NCBI GenBank assembly: GCA_014529385.2
Contig: CM043950.1
Coordinates: forward strand, 78,550,343-78,614,342
DNA: 64,000 bases
Direction: 5' to 3'
Source of the DNA: Adiantum capillus-veneris
Lineage: Eukaryota > Streptophyta > Polypodiopsida > Polypodiales > Pteridaceae
The position numbers and the translations under genes were made by a program. Under the pieces are notes generated by a model. It searched no databases, was not told where the DNA came from, and saw only the letters and a program-made list of their open reading frames with translations. Of this stretch, positions 22,797 through 34,344 are shown piece after piece; within the stretch, counting starts at the first letter, position 1, and each line of letters opens with the position of its first letter.

Positions 22797-24136
22797 CACT
22801 AGGTTGTTAACCTAACAGGACATAAAAGTGTCCTTTCAGGGTTTTGAAAATAACCTCCAAAACCAAAGTAGATCCACTCATTTTGTAAAATCCTTTCATG
22901 AGGTTATAGTTCAAGGCCTACTACACATGGAAAAAATAAGAGACTTGTAAAATTTCTCATCTTTTGGTCACACCAAGCCTCGAAAGTTGATGGACCAGTA
23001 CATTTTCATCAAAAGAGTCATTTATTACATTTTTTTGTATAAAAATAAGATTAGGGATTTTTGTAGGACTTGAGATAAATTCCCTTGTTAACTTCAATGG
23101 GTTGGTGATTAGAACATATGATTGCTTCTCACTCACTATTTTTTGTTTTGCCAAAAGAAATAGGTACAAAAAAGTTGAATTTTTACCATTCTGCAAACCT
23201 ATCATCAAAGTTTCTATAGCCACGCTGAATACAAATAATATATACATGTTTTCTTAGTTCCCTATTGTCCTTTAGGTTCATAAGGAGCCATGGAGCATGT
23301 CAAAAGAATAATACATCTCTTACCAAGGGGAATCTTAGGGACAAAGATGAAGTGCTAAATACAGCAAACATGAAAAAACTGGGTTCAACATTATGAGTTG
23401 TAGAATCCCATAGAAACTATTGAATATCTAGCCAAATTTGATCCTTATGACTAGATATGGTTACTACCTACAAAATGTATATAGTTGTCACAAGAAACTA
23501 GCAATATTGAAAAAGCTATACTTGATATACTATAATGTTTTTTTTTCTTCTATAATAGAAAAAACCAACCATCGTTGTGTACTATGCAAAATAGGGTATT
23601 AGGTGCCCAAAAACTCAAGGAATATTAGCTTTATGTTACAATATAGGACATAGAAAATCAAAACTACATTTGGATATCATAAAAGCCACCAAAAAAATCA
23701 TACAAGAGCTAAAATTGGCTAAAAAACAGGATTTGATAATTTTTGTAATTTGGTCATAACTTACAACTTTAATATTTATTTCTCCCTAGAAGCATCAGGA
23801 CATGTTGAGGACTACTAAAGATAGTTCTCTAGAATTATAGACCTCAGAAACATGAATTCTAGAGTGGTATAGTTGCAAAAAAGTTGAAAAAAGCCAAAAA
23901 CAGGACCCGTTTTTTCACACAGTTTAGGTTGTGAAATGTTGTGCAAGGACAAGGTTAAAGATGGAATTGATATTCCAAAAAAATGTCAAGTTTTTTTCAG
24001 CTCATGAGACAACTTTCTAGATAGATAGCACCTCAAAATCCATTTTGAAACTCTTGACATAATTCAAGGAAAATGGTCACTTAACAGGACATAAAAGTGT
24101 CCCAGGACATAAAAGTGTCCCATTACCAACCTAGTG
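22797..24136. mobile_element. Non-autonomous DNA transposon with CACTAG termini flanked by TTAA
   Basis: The left end reads CACTAGGTTGTTAAC (from 22797) and the right end is its inverted match, reading CACTAGGTTGGTAAT on the minus strand from 24136. Both ends are directly bounded by TTAA (22793-22796 and 24137-24140), consistent with a 4-bp target duplication. The subterminal motif GGACATAAAAGTGTCC occurs once inside the left end (about 22819-22834) and twice in tandem inside the right end (about 24087-24120). No transposase coding is visible in the 1340 bp. CACTA-type ends with subterminal repeats suggest the CACTA/EnSpm superfamily, but that family makes 3-bp duplications; TTAA is typical of piggyBac. 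Assignment is open. Confidence 0.7.
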
Positions 24137-24140
24137 TTAA

Positions 24141-24580
24141 AACTCAAAAGTAAAAGTACGGTTTCCATATTGGCACACAACATGCCTCTACTAGCACGAC
24201 CTACATCTAGAAGGCTATCCAGGACCTCGGGGGGCTTGCTTTTCAAAACCCCTATATATAAAATGTGTTCAAGGGTTAATTTAAAAACCTCTTTACTATA
24301 ATATTTTATCTAATTTAAGCGCACCTATTTACTTCATAAACTTACGATTATTTTGATAAGAGAAATTAAAATACATCTTTTGTAAATTAAAAATCTGTTA
24401 AAATTTCTCTCAAACTTGCAATATAATACCCCTTATTTTGAACTTACATGGCAGATTAACGTTTTTTAAGGTGAATCCCCCGAGTGTAGAATAAAACTGC
24501 CTACATCTAAGGTTGTTTGTCACTGGGCAACACATAACACAAATAGAGCATCATATCAACATCTGTAGTGTCATAAAACA
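24141..24580. other. Non-coding stretch before the Ty3/gypsy LTR
   Basis: No feature recognised apart from general A/T richness. Confidence 0.4.
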
Positions 24581-24584
24581 TATA

Positions 24585-25447
24585 CCTAACTTCCCCAAAT
24601 GATTCCCTCTTATTGAACTGATCATTTAATACACGAGTATACAGGGAAAAAGAGTTAGAATATTACGATGTGCTACTAGACTTGTCCCACCACGGGACCA
24701 AGAAGAGAGAGATGTAAGCATCTCCCTAGAAATCAAAATGGAGACAGTCTATCAAGGATCAATGCTCATGTAATGGAGCTCAGAGACCTTAGGGTAAGCT
24801 TCATTAAAGCCTCCAAGGGTAAGTGTGACAAGTCCTTAATTAAGGCTAGGAGCCTTAGATGAGAAGTCAGGGTATACCGGAAATTATAATTTAGCAATTT
24901 CTAAATTTTAGGGAATTTTCCTAAAGTTCAGGAAGTGCATTTGGCTTGGTCAAAACTCTCGGTGAAGTCTAAGTATGTGATCCAAGGTATAAGGAGTCTA
25001 TTTAAGACTATTTAATCTGGCCAGTCCCAAATTAGCAGGTAGCTGCTACCCCAAGGCGACCACATAGTCTTCCCTATGATATAGCTAGAAGATGGTCCTA
25101 ACGTTTTAAGTTATGCTCATTATGTCTATGGTTCAATTAAGATACTATGGTCATTTTAAGGTATAAGGATAATGCCACGTAGGCATGCCACATGGGCAGG
25201 CATGAGGCACAAATAGGCTCAAGGAAACTTCCAAAAGGTAAGGGGGGTCATTTGGCCCAAAGAAGAATTCTTAACCAAGTATACTAAGCCTCACACACAT
25301 GCCAAAAGGTTTCATTAAGGCTATCCAATAGCAAGCAGGCATGCAAAAGGGCAAGCTTGGTCATAGGGGGCAAGTGTCTAGATTGAATGAGAAGTTATGC
25401 TCCAAGAATATCCCAAGGAGGGGGCGTGGAAAAATTCGATCCAACTC

Positions 25448-25480
<33 letters not shown>

Positions 25481-27105
25481 AAAGTCCTTGGTAGGAAGCT
25501 ACACAAACAAGACACAACAACTCACATTGCCTCAAATGGAAGAAGGCTCTCATTGGCTAGCCTCTGTTTTGGACCAATGAGAAGGGAGCATGAGTAAGGG
25601 ATGAATTTGAATTCTCGTTTCTCTCTAGGGAGGGGAAAGTGGACACACAAGGTATACACAAGCATTAAGCTTGATCTCCTTCTCCAAGCTTGAGAAGTAG
25701 AGAGCCTACATCGACAACTCTTGCATATGGAATGCAAATCCAAGCAAGAGACAAGCAAAAGCATGCTCATCTTCTCTACATCTCCATTACTCTGCTAAGC
25801 TATGCTCTAAGAGTAATCTATGATGAGGAGAGTACTTCTTTGTAGTATGATACATCTTTTTCTCTCAGTCTTCCCTCATTCCCCGCTAGCTCTCTCCACC
25901 TTTGAAGGTGTTTGAGGCCTTGGGACTAAGGGTTGAGATAAGTTAATTTTGCTGAAAGAAGCATGTTGAGGTCCATGAAGCTCTTCATCTTGCTTATGGG
26001 GTGGACCAATGAGAATTTAGCTTAGTAGATTCAAGCTTATATGTTTTAGGAAAGTCTACAAAAGGACCAATAAGAATTAAGACTTTCCTTAATACTATTG
26101 AACACTCTACCAAGGGGTCCAATTGAATTGAGCAACCCATGTGCAAGCTTAATTCCCATTGGCCAATTGACTTAGAGAACCAATGAGAATTTAGCTTCAA
26201 GTAAATAATGAGTTGAGCTCTTTTCTCAAAGGGGGAAGGAAGGACACTTGTCACAAGGCTACACACATTGCTAGATAAGTAGGAGTCCTCTCATTGGGTA
26301 GTCTTGGGCTTGGACCAATCAGCGTCAAGCATGAATTAAAGGAAAACTCGAATGATCTTTCTCTCTTTGGGGCTCACAATACACACACACACACACTCAT
26401 GTTTAATGCAAGAATGATCTCCTTCTCCAAGGCATGAGAATTAGAGAGCCTACACCAATAAATCTTGGCTATGGAATGCAAATCCAAGCAAGAGACGAGC
26501 TTCAAGCATGCTCATCTTCTTCTCCATATTGCTATGCTATGCTATGATCTAAGAGTAATCTGTGATGAGAAGAATAGTTCTTTCTCGTATGATACATCTT
26601 CTTCCCTCCATCTTTCCTCATTACCTGCTAGCTTTCTCCACCTTTCAAAGTGTTTGAGGTCTTGGGACTGAGGCTTGGAATAAGTTCTTTTTTTTTAATG
26701 AAGCATGATTGTGGTGCATGAAGCTTTCCATCTTCATGGCACCCAAATTGTCTTTTATGAACCCAAAGTTTGTATTTTAATCAAGTCGCTCTTCATAGGA
26801 GAATCTATAATGAACCCAAAGTTTGTATTTTAATGAAGTCTCTCTTCATAGGAGTATCTATAATACAAAAGCCTTTTGGAGGGGGGACCGCGGCTCGAAG
26901 TGAATCCAGCCCTCAATTGTTGTCATTCTATATCTCTCTCTTTTTCACGTTATTGCTCATGCCATACTACTTAGCTGTGTAATTAACATTGTTATATCCA
27001 ACCAAGCACTCTCTCTATCTTCACTAGGAATTTGATTAATGAAAAGATCACTATTGTCAACAAAATTTTGCTACACTCAAAATTTATTAGCCCAATTCCA
27101 TAACA
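24585..27105 (+). repeat. 5' LTR of a Ty3/gypsy element (about 2.5 kb)
   Basis: The right edge is fixed by ...TAACA immediately before a primer-binding site at 27107. The left edge is inferred from similarity with 30670-31000: matching strings include a CCCAAAT/CCCAAAT start, GGGACCAAG.AG.GAGA and GACCTTAG.GTAAG in the same order. Within this LTR a block is duplicated with a 744-bp period (about 25500-25950 and 26245-26690; AATGCAAATCCAAGCAAGAG in both), and a 50-bp unit starting GAACCCAAAGTTTGTATTTT is tandemly repeated at about 26760-26862. A (TG)n tract lies at 25450-25478. Confidence 0.6.
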
Positions 27106-27106
27106 T

Positions 27107-27118
27107 TGGTATTAGAGC
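27107..27118 (+). other. Primer-binding site (initiator tRNA-Met type)
   Basis: TGGTATTAGAGC lies one base after the LTR end and differs at one position from TGGTATCAGAGC, the common plant retrotransposon site complementary to initiator tRNA-Met. Confidence 0.75.
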
Positions 27119-27521
27119 TCTAGTCTTCTCTTTTCTTGCTTAAAAGAGAGGTCCTCAAGTAATCCACAAAAGGTTGGGGTTGTTCATTGTAATAGGATAA
27201 GTGGGACAGGGATTTATTATCTTTTATTAGCACGCATGAGGAAAGCAGGTTATGGCATACACCATTGGGAACTATGGTCTCAATAATGGAGTCTTTTGAG
27301 ACTTGCCTTTGGCTTAACCATTATTGAGCTATTAGCAAGCACAATAGGAACCAATGCTAGCAGCCTAGCAATGTTAAACCCTCTCCACTACTCTTTGCAA
27401 TTAACATAATGCTAAAATATGTGTGTGGATGCTTGAGTGATACTTTTGGAGAGTAACAAGGAGTAGCAACTAAGGTTCTTAAGTGCATAGCACAAGTTAG
27501 CATACACACAAGTCTATTAAC

Positions 27522-28689
27522 ATGGCTGACAGTAATAAAGAGAGTAGAATTAATGTTGATGACTTTAATTTTGTGCATGAAGGTGCTACTAATGATGCCA
27601 CTATGCTTGTGCATTTAATTGTTACTTGGCTACAACAAGCTATGGGAAACCTTGCTCTACAAGTGAAGTACGAGGTCAACTTTAAGCTAAAAATATGCTC
27701 ACCTTTCGCCAAAATGAAAGAACTTCAAAAGAGAAATACTTGTGGGATAAGTGGATCAAGGCCCTCTTGGATCGCATGAGCAAAGAGGCAAAAAATTTCC
27801 TTATGAAAGGCAAGGTAATATGCAAGATGGTAAAGCTCCAATGGAGGACGGGAGTGATACCTCTAGTTCCTCCGATGATAAAGATGTAGCTCCTTGACGA
27901 CGGAGGTCACGGCGGTTTCCCTCACCTCCAAAAAGAAAGAGATTTCCTCCTCCTTGCCAAGATAAAAAGAGAGAAAGGAAATCAAAGGAACGCAAAAAGA
28001 AGGAAAAGATCTCCATCTTCTCCCTCTTCCTCAGCTTCATCTTCCTCTTTTGATCAAAGTAGCGGCTCTTCACTGCTTAAGAGGAGAGGACATTAAAAAT
28101 ATTATGCTACTTGTAAAAGGTCCAACAAGCTAAGGAAATTCAAAGAGGGAGGAAAGAATATCTCTTTTCTCACCTATGATGGCACCTATGGTGCTCTAGA
28201 TGAAGTCTTTCCCTTTATCCAACAATTTGATGTGGTCTTCAAAGATGAGGACTTCTCGGAGTCCTCCCAGTTTTGAAATGTACCTATGCATTTTCATATG
28301 TATGCCAAGCAATGGTGAGCAAGTTTACAGGCTAATGGAGAAGCTTCAAGCATATAGTAAATTTTGAGAGTCTCCATAATGAAACAATTTCTTCCAGGAT
28401 AAGGTTCTCATGCATGGCAAAGCTTGAAGATGTCTCCTTATGAATCTATTCACAGGTTGGTGGACAAGTTTTGGTATTTACATCTCAAAGACACTATCTA
28501 CAAAAAGATAGATTTTGGAGAACAAAAGCAACAGCTCTATGTTGGCTATTTGAAGATTTGGTCGAGTATGTCAACTCTCAAGAGACAAAGACTATCTTTG
28601 ATGTAATACATCATACTTTGGTTGCTTCACAAAATGATGTCCAACAAGTGGCTAAGAGGTATTCTAAGCCCATAGAAATTAAAAGATAG
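27522..28689 (+). pseudogene. Ty3/gypsy gag region, broken
   Basis: Starts with the ATG at 27522 (MADSNKESRINVDDF). Pieces in different frames follow: RTSKEKYLWDKWI near 27730, TYDGTYGALDEVFPFIQQF near 28170, then MSPYESIHRLVDKFWYLHLK (28427) and SQNDVQQVAKRY (28630). The capsid-type block YDG...F..Q....F and the placement directly downstream of the PBS and upstream of the protease identify gag. Several frameshifts make it non-functional. Confidence 0.6.
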
Positions 28690-28799
28690 AAATGGGTCCA
28701 AAGGGAAGAATATTACAAAATCCTTCCAAAGGAAACTCCAACAACAACAACAACAAAGCTAAGGAGAAAGGAGTCTACAAAGGTAAAAATCGACTCTCT

Positions 28800-29359
28800 C
28801 TCCCGAAGAGCTAGAGTGTTATTGTAAGGATAACAAGTGCTTTAAATTTGGGGAGCAAGGGCATTCCTATCAAAGTTTGCCTCAACAAAATGTGTGCAAT
28901 GAACAATCTAGAGCCTCTATGGTCGAAGCTCCAAAAGAGGGTGCTCGTTGCAAAGGATCTCCACTTTCTTATGCTTGGGGAAAGGTAAGAGATCATGATG
29001 CTCTCATACTCTTTGACAATGGTTCCATCCACAAATTCATCTTTATGGAGTTGGCTGAAAAGCTGGGAGTACATTCACATGAGATGGGGGATGCCACTGA
29101 AGCAAATGGTCCTTTCAAATACCAAGTAGATCTAGTGACACCTTTCATTGAAAAGCTAAGGCTTCATGTCCAAGTGTATGTGGACAAAGAAAATTTTTAT
29201 CTCTCCCCACTCAAGCATGAAGATGTAATCCTAGGCTTGCCATGGTTTGATCACATAGGTGCTAGTATGCATCATCTCAAAATAAAATCACTTTTAGGTA
29301 TCAGGAAAAGGATGTATGCATCTAAGCCAATGAAGCGGGTCACACTATACCCTTTGTAA
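28800..29359 (+). pseudogene. Ty3/gypsy zinc knuckle remnant and retropepsin
   Basis: A degenerate knuckle (CFKFGEQGHSYQSL; one Cys replaced) near 28835 precedes the open frame 28877-29359. LILFDNGSIHKFIFMELAEK is the protease active-site region, with DNG where DSG is normal. EDVILGLPWFDHIGA is the ILG flap/C-terminal motif. Folding into an active dimer is unlikely with the Asn substitution. Length and order (gag, protease, RT) fit Ty3/gypsy pol. Confidence 0.7.
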
Positions 29360-29514
29360 ATACTAAGTTCTTGACAAATCAATGAAAGGTTCCATCTTCG
29401 CTCACATGTTTTGTCAAAGATCTTGTGTGTGATAATTTTACTTCTTTGAATGTGTGAGCAATCTAAAGAGGAATTAGAGTTATCTCTATTCCTTTATTGA
29501 TATGTAGATGCGTT

Positions 29515-29790
29515 CATTGATGATATCCCTGGTGAATTGCCACCAAAAAGAGGGTATGATGATCACTATATAGAACTCTTTCCAAGGAGTTCTCCGCCTA
29601 ATAAGCCTCCGTATAGGGTCTCACAAGCCCAACAAGAGGAGATTATGAGGCAAGTGAATGAACTATTTAGGAAAGGTATGGTAGGACCTAGCTCATGTGC
29701 ATTTTGCTCATCCGTTCTTTAAGTGTGTAAGGAAGATGGTATATATCGTATGTGTGTCGACTATAGGGAACTTGTTGGAGCACACCGAGG
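29515..29790 (+). pseudogene. Ty3/gypsy reverse transcriptase, N-terminal fragment
   Basis: GELPPKRGYDDHYIELFP, PPYRVSQAQQEEIMRQV and LFRKGMVGPSSC form the conserved RT entry region. In a shifted frame CKEDGIYRMCVDYREL follows, the first part of RT fingers. The frame then jumps at about 29775 to sequence from much further along pol, so RT catalytic motifs are missing. Confidence 0.75.
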
Positions 29791-30373
29791 TCATAGAAGG
29801 AAAACCTAAAAGTCCCTTGCTACTTAAGGTACATGGGAAGATCTTCACTGCCGATGAATATAATCAAGATTCACAAGAATCTTTTCAAAAAATTAAAGAA
29901 GCTATATCCAGCTCACAAAAAATGCAAAAGGGTCATGCTAATAAGCATAGAAGAGCCTTAACCTTTTAAAAGAACGAGTGGGTCTTGCTTAAGTTCCCCA
30001 AGGCTCATCTAAGTCAAACTACGGGTAAGAATGGACATTAGAAGTATTATGCTAAACTAGCAAAAGATATTATGATCCCTTTCTTAAGCCAATCAATGAA
30101 ACGGCTTATCAATTAAAGTCACCCAATCACTAGCTCATACACAATGCTTTCCATGTGAGCCTACTCAAGTCTTACAAAGGAGAGCCCTCAAGAGAAGCTA
30201 TAATAGATCCCCCAGAAATAGAAGATCGAGAAGAGCTACTCCGACCCGAGTCCATCTTACGACATGAAGACAAGTTACTAAGAAATGGTAAGACTATACG
30301 ATGGTATCTTATCAAATATTATCATTTTGAAGATGTTAAGTGGATGCAAGGAATCCATCTGAGGATAACATGA
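29791..30373 (+). pseudogene. Ty3/gypsy pol C-terminus (integrase tail and chromodomain-like) after internal deletion
   Basis: SQESFQKIKEAISSSQKM is from the start of RNase H. It is directly followed by KGHANKHRRALTF and WVLLKFPKAHLS, which belong to the integrase C-terminal region; the rest of RT, RNase H and the integrase core are absent. NAFHVSLLKSYKGE and the frame 30155-30373, with RPESILRHEDKLLRNGKTIR and HFEDVKWMQ, resemble a chromodomain tail of chromoviruses. The deletion means this copy could only move with help in trans. Confidence 0.7.
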
Positions 30374-30659
30374 ACCTTGTCAATGCTTACATCAGCTGAG
30401 TAAGCATATGTAAATGCAAAATAAATTAACAAAGTTATGTCTTATAAGATTCTCTCTTTATTGTGCACAAATTTGAAGTTATGCATCCTTTAGAATCATG
30501 TTTGTGGCAATGATGTCTCCCAACCACCAAGTACAACTTTTTGCTTTACTTTGGAAGAATGATATGGACTAAAGTACTCGCTAGGAAACATAGACTAATG
30601 ACTATGCTTTACCTTCTCTACCTCATAGTTGAGGACGACTATGATTTCATGGAAGAGGT

Positions 30660-31090
30660 AATTTATAAAATCTAATATCTAAACTTTCCCAAATTATTTT
30701 CTCATATTAGACTAATATTTATTGTGGGAAGATAAAGGGAACAAGAGCTAGGATATAAAAATGTGATATTAGACCTATCTCAGCAGGGGACCAAGAGGAG
30801 AGATAGTCATATCTCAATAAGGGTCCAAAAGGAGAGTTAGTCTACCAAAAAGCAACATGCATTTAATGGATCTTTAAAGACCTTAGTGTAAGACTCATTA
30901 AATGCTTGAAAGGTTAGTGTTAAAAGTCCCTAGACCTAAGACCAATAGGTAAGTCTATTTGCCAGTCTTAAGCACTTTGAACCTTAGTCTAAAGGGTAAG
31001 CTAGGGTTGTGCTTAAGCAGGGGCTGAGCTTGCTTCCGAAAGTCAATAAATACTCCAATTCCTTAAAAGTTCATCTTTGGGCTTCTTTGT
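30660..31090 (+). repeat. 3' LTR of the Ty3/gypsy element (partial)
   Basis: Similar to the start of the 5' LTR (24.59-24.86 kb), sharing ordered strings such as GGGACCAAGAGGAGAGATAG and GACCTTAGTGTAAGACTCATT. Similarity fades after about 31000, so the 3' LTR seems truncated or replaced. It follows the TTGAGGACGAC...GGAAGAGG stretch typical of the polypurine end of Ty3/gypsy elements. Confidence 0.55.
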
Positions 31091-31144
31091 TCCCTCATCC
31101 TTTTTTGACTTATTGTCCTTAGACAGTTGAGGATAGACCAATAC

Positions 31145-31213
31145 AGTCCTCTTGCTACACTTCTTCTTTATGCTTGATATTCAAGCGTAAAGATGAAGTG
31201 TAGCAAGAGGACA
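31145..31213. repeat. Foldback: 33-bp arms, 3-nt loop
   Basis: Left arm 31145-31177 and right arm 31181-31213 are reverse complements with two internal mismatches and a mismatch at the outer end, separated by TAT. The arms contain CCTCTTGCTACACTTC and GAAGTGTAGCAAGAGG. This would form a long hairpin or cruciform. The tiny loop is unlike a typical plant microRNA precursor. Confidence 0.9.
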
Positions 31214-31419
31214 GTAATTCTCTGCTCCTACTACACCAAGCTAGCTATGTACTATGTGGTCCCTTCGAATGAATAAGACTAAAAGACAAGATCATTAAGT
31301 CAAAAATTTGACAAATACACTTAATCAAGAAGTCACACATATACAAAAATAAATATATGTATATATACATAGATATATATATGTATACATATAAATATAT
31401 CTAATAAATAAACAAATAA

Positions 31420-31424
<5 letters not shown>

Positions 31425-31456
<32 letters not shown>

Positions 31457-31483
31457 AATGTAAATATAATATATACACACATG

Positions 31484-31521
<38 letters not shown>
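31425..31521. repeat. (AT)n and (AC/GC)n microsatellites
   Basis: (AT)n at about 31425-31455, then alternating CACGCGCG/ACACAC at about 31480-31521. They mark the left edge of the minus-strand copia remnant, where its pol stops. Confidence 0.85.
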
Positions 31522-31524
<3 letters not shown>

Positions 31525-31525
<1 letters not shown>

Positions 31526-32480
31526 ATTCTGGCTCTCTAAAATCTAAGATCAAGAGTTGGTTGAAGAAAGGAACAAACTCTACTTGCTCTTGTGCATATT
31601 TGGGGAAGAGGTTGAGGCTCCTCATTTGGTTGACATTGTTACACGTTGTCACCGTTTGCACTCCTTGAGTCTTCACTGTCCTCAAGCTCCATGTACTCAT
31701 CACCTGTTCCTTTTGTTTGTTTTCTTTCCAAGTAATCTTTGTACATATTTTTTTCATTGAAAATAACATCCATACTTCTAAATATTTTACCATCTTTAGG
31801 ATTCAATAGGCGATACCCAAAGTCACCTTCTCCATAGCCAATGAAGAAACACTTTTTGGACTTTGCATCTAGCTTTGTGCATGAAAACCTCACACCCAAA
31901 CACTTTGAGAAATGAATAATTCACCAATTTACATGTCCATGCCTCCTCTAGAACTCCCCCATCCAATGCCGTTGAGGGTGACCGGTTGACCAAGTACACA
32001 GACATACTTACTGCTTTCGCCCAAAGCTCAAGTGGTAGGCCTGTATGTAGCCGCATACTTCGTGCTTGCCCCATGATTGTTATGTTCATCCTTTCAGAAA
32101 TTCCATTTTGTTGAGGTGTCCTTGAGGTTTCTTTTGCCTCTCCAAATGTCATTGCTAGCACAAAAGCTTTCAAAATCTTGGCTGCAATATTTGCCTCCAT
32201 TGTCGGATCTGAGGCATTTAACCTTGATATCTACTTCATTCTCCACAAAGATTTTCCACCTTTGAAATATAGAAAACACATCAAACTTATTCTTCATGAC
32301 ATAAACCCATGTTTTTCTAGTTGCATCGTCTATGAATGTTACATAGTACAATGAGCCACCGAGGGATGGTGTACTTGCAGGACCCCAAAAATCAGAATGA
32401 ACCAATTTAAGTTTTTTTATTTTTTCTTTCATTTCTTGATTTTTGAAATTTTTGCCCTCTTTTGTTTTCCATAAACACAA
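31525..32480 (-). pseudogene. Ty1/copia integrase and following pol fragment, broken
   Basis: Reading on the minus strand from 32480: LVHSDFWGPASTPSLGGSLY and FIDDATRKTWVYVMK carry the integrase Asp residues, followed by CLRSDNGGKY. In shifted frames TPQQNGISERMNITIMGQAR carries the Glu. LELWAKAVSMSVYLVNRSP and CKVQKVFLHWL/CFFIGYGEGDFGYRLL end the recognisable part, with DVIFNEKNMY. Integrase then RT order defines copia, but the RT is missing because the element ends at the microsatellite near 31525. Frameshifts and stops abound. Confidence 0.85.
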
Positions 32481-32960
32481 TCTTCACAGAACTCTAAGTC
32501 CACTTCTTTCAAACCTGGTAGAAGCTTCTTTGTTTGAAGGATTTGCATTCCTTTGGCACTCATATGCCCAAGCCGATAGTGCCACACTGCACTGTCAACT
32601 TTTGTAGTTGTTGCACAAGCTGAAGATTAGGAGCTAACAATACACAAGTAAGTGTACAAACCTTTTCTCCTTTGGTAAACACCAAAGATCCCTTTGAGAT
32701 CTTCCACTGTTTGTTTCCAAATGTAGTGCTTCATCGTCCAATTGTCCTGTAGAGATTAAATTCTTGCAAAGAGAAGGAATATGCCTAACATCTTTAAGCT
32801 TCCATTCATTTTCATTAGCAGTAATGTACATTTACTGACAATTTCATAAGCTTCATCATCTCCCAAGTATACATACCCAAAATTACCTTTGGTGTAATCT
32901 TGGAAATGTTGCCTATGTGGTGTTGCATGGAATGAAGCCCCGGAATCTACTATCTAGGAA
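32481..32960 (-). pseudogene. Ty1/copia protease and GAG-pre-integrase fragments
   Basis: Minus-strand pieces include IVDSGASFHATPHRQHF (near 32950, overlapping a stop) for the protease active site, GYVYLGDDEAYEIV, and the frame 32634-32831 with LKDVRHIPSLCKNLISTGQL, the usual protease end. The histidine/cysteine pre-integrase region is present only as short shifted fragments. Confidence 0.75.
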
Positions 32961-33807
32961 CTAGATACATTGTCTAATGAGAGAATTAGAGCATCCTTCT
33001 CTACTTTACCTGCCACATTGGCCTCTAATGTTGGCTTGCTGTCTTGAGACTCCGACTCCTTCTTCTTCTTTGACCAGCAATCCTTCTTGATGTGGCCCTT
33101 CTTGCCACAACTCCAACAGAATTGACTTTGTGTGTAACTTGCTCCACCTTGAGCGATCATGACCCTTTTGGTTTTTGAACCTCTCCTTAGGCCTTCCTCT
33201 TGTTTCCACTAACAGTGCAGCACTTGATGATTCTCCTGTGCTTCTCCTTTGCATTTCCTCGCTTAGGAGAACACCCACAACATCATCAAACTTAAGAGTA
33301 TTTGTGTCAGAGATAGAGTTACTTATAGACATCACAAGGTTGTACGAAGTATCTGATAGAGACGACAGTATAAGGAGAGCTCGCACTTCGTCATCAAAAT
33401 TGATTTGCACTGATCGAAGTTGGCTTATATTGGTGTTAACGTCATTTAGGAGTTCTACAACTAGACCATTCTCTGACATCTTTAGATTGAACAAGCCCTT
33501 TGTGAGAAATACCTTATTGGATGTCGATGGTTTCTCGTAGAAGTCGCCAAGTGACTTCATCAAGTCCTCCGTGGTATTCATCTCCAAAACATTGAAGGCC
33601 ACCGTTGACACCAAGCTTAACGAGATTGTTTCCAGTGCCTTTCAATCAAGGACAATCCATGCTTCATCTACCATCGTTGCGGGCTTCTTTGCAAGATTTC
33701 CTAGTGGCAAATAAAGGTCCATCTGGTAGAGATAGTTTTCAATCTGTATCTTCCAGTGTTGGTTTTCCATTGAACTTCATGATCTTGAGCTTCGCTTCCT
33801 CCGCCAT
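32954..33807 (-). pseudogene. Ty1/copia gag (UBN2-like) with zinc knuckle, broken
   Basis: Starts on the minus strand at ATG 33807 (MAEEAKLKIMKFNGKPTLED) and soon meets a stop where the family has a Trp-containing WKxQIENYL block. The frame 33006-33614 has FLTKGLFNLKMSENG, HLNDVNTNISQL-like and LSSLSDTSYNLVMSISNS blocks typical of copia gag. The knuckle CWSCGKKGHIKKDCWSKKKK near 33110 is a perfect CX2CX4HX4C. One or more frameshifts separate the pieces. Confidence 0.85.
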
Positions 33808-33866
33808 TACTCCCACTCACTTCTAGTAATCCTTTCCTTGAGATAATTTAGCTACGAGCAAACCTT

Positions 33867-33970
33867 GCTCTCATACCAGTTGCTAGGAAATAGGACGTAG
33901 CTAAGTAAATAATTGAGTAGTTTACTTAATGGAGAGAGATAATTTTCATACACAAAAGATTATAGAGTAG

Positions 33971-34019
<49 letters not shown>

Positions 34020-34339
34020 CACGGTATACGTGGTTCATCCAATGTGGACTATGTCCATGAAAAAGCAGCCACTCAATGGCTTTAGTACTTCAAAACAAGA
34101 AGTAGATTACAAAGGGATTATACCCTTTTGGAGCTCCCTCCTTGCTTCACTCTCAACACCTCACATCAACTTCACAATGCATCACACAACTTCACAATCC
34201 ATTTTTGTGTGTAGAAGAGGCCTCCTTTTATAGGCCAAAAGTACTGCCCTCTCTCATGAGAGGTAGCCGTGTGTAGCCGCCACCCTTGTGTAGACAAGTC
34301 CAAATTGGACCGTCCAATCCGTCCATGTGTGGCCGTCCT
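33867..34339 (-). repeat. Ty1/copia primer-binding site and part of its 5' LTR
   Basis: On the minus strand TGGTATGAGAGC (33867-33878) is an initiator tRNA-Met-type site just upstream of gag. The DNA to its right is therefore the element's 5' LTR; it contains an (AG)n tract (about 33974-34015). Its far end is unclear because another LTR element is inserted at 34345. Confidence 0.6.
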
Positions 34340-34344
34340 TGAGA

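Noticed and set aside
31145-31213. MicroRNA precursor
   Set aside because: Three-base loop and nearly perfect full-length pairing do not match plant precursor structure.
31325-31522. Ile-Tyr and Cys-Val repeat ORFs
   Set aside because: Translations of (AT)n and (AC)n tracts with no other coding evidence.
33175-33540. 121-codon plus-strand ORF
   Set aside because: Antisense shadow of the copia gag on the minus strand.
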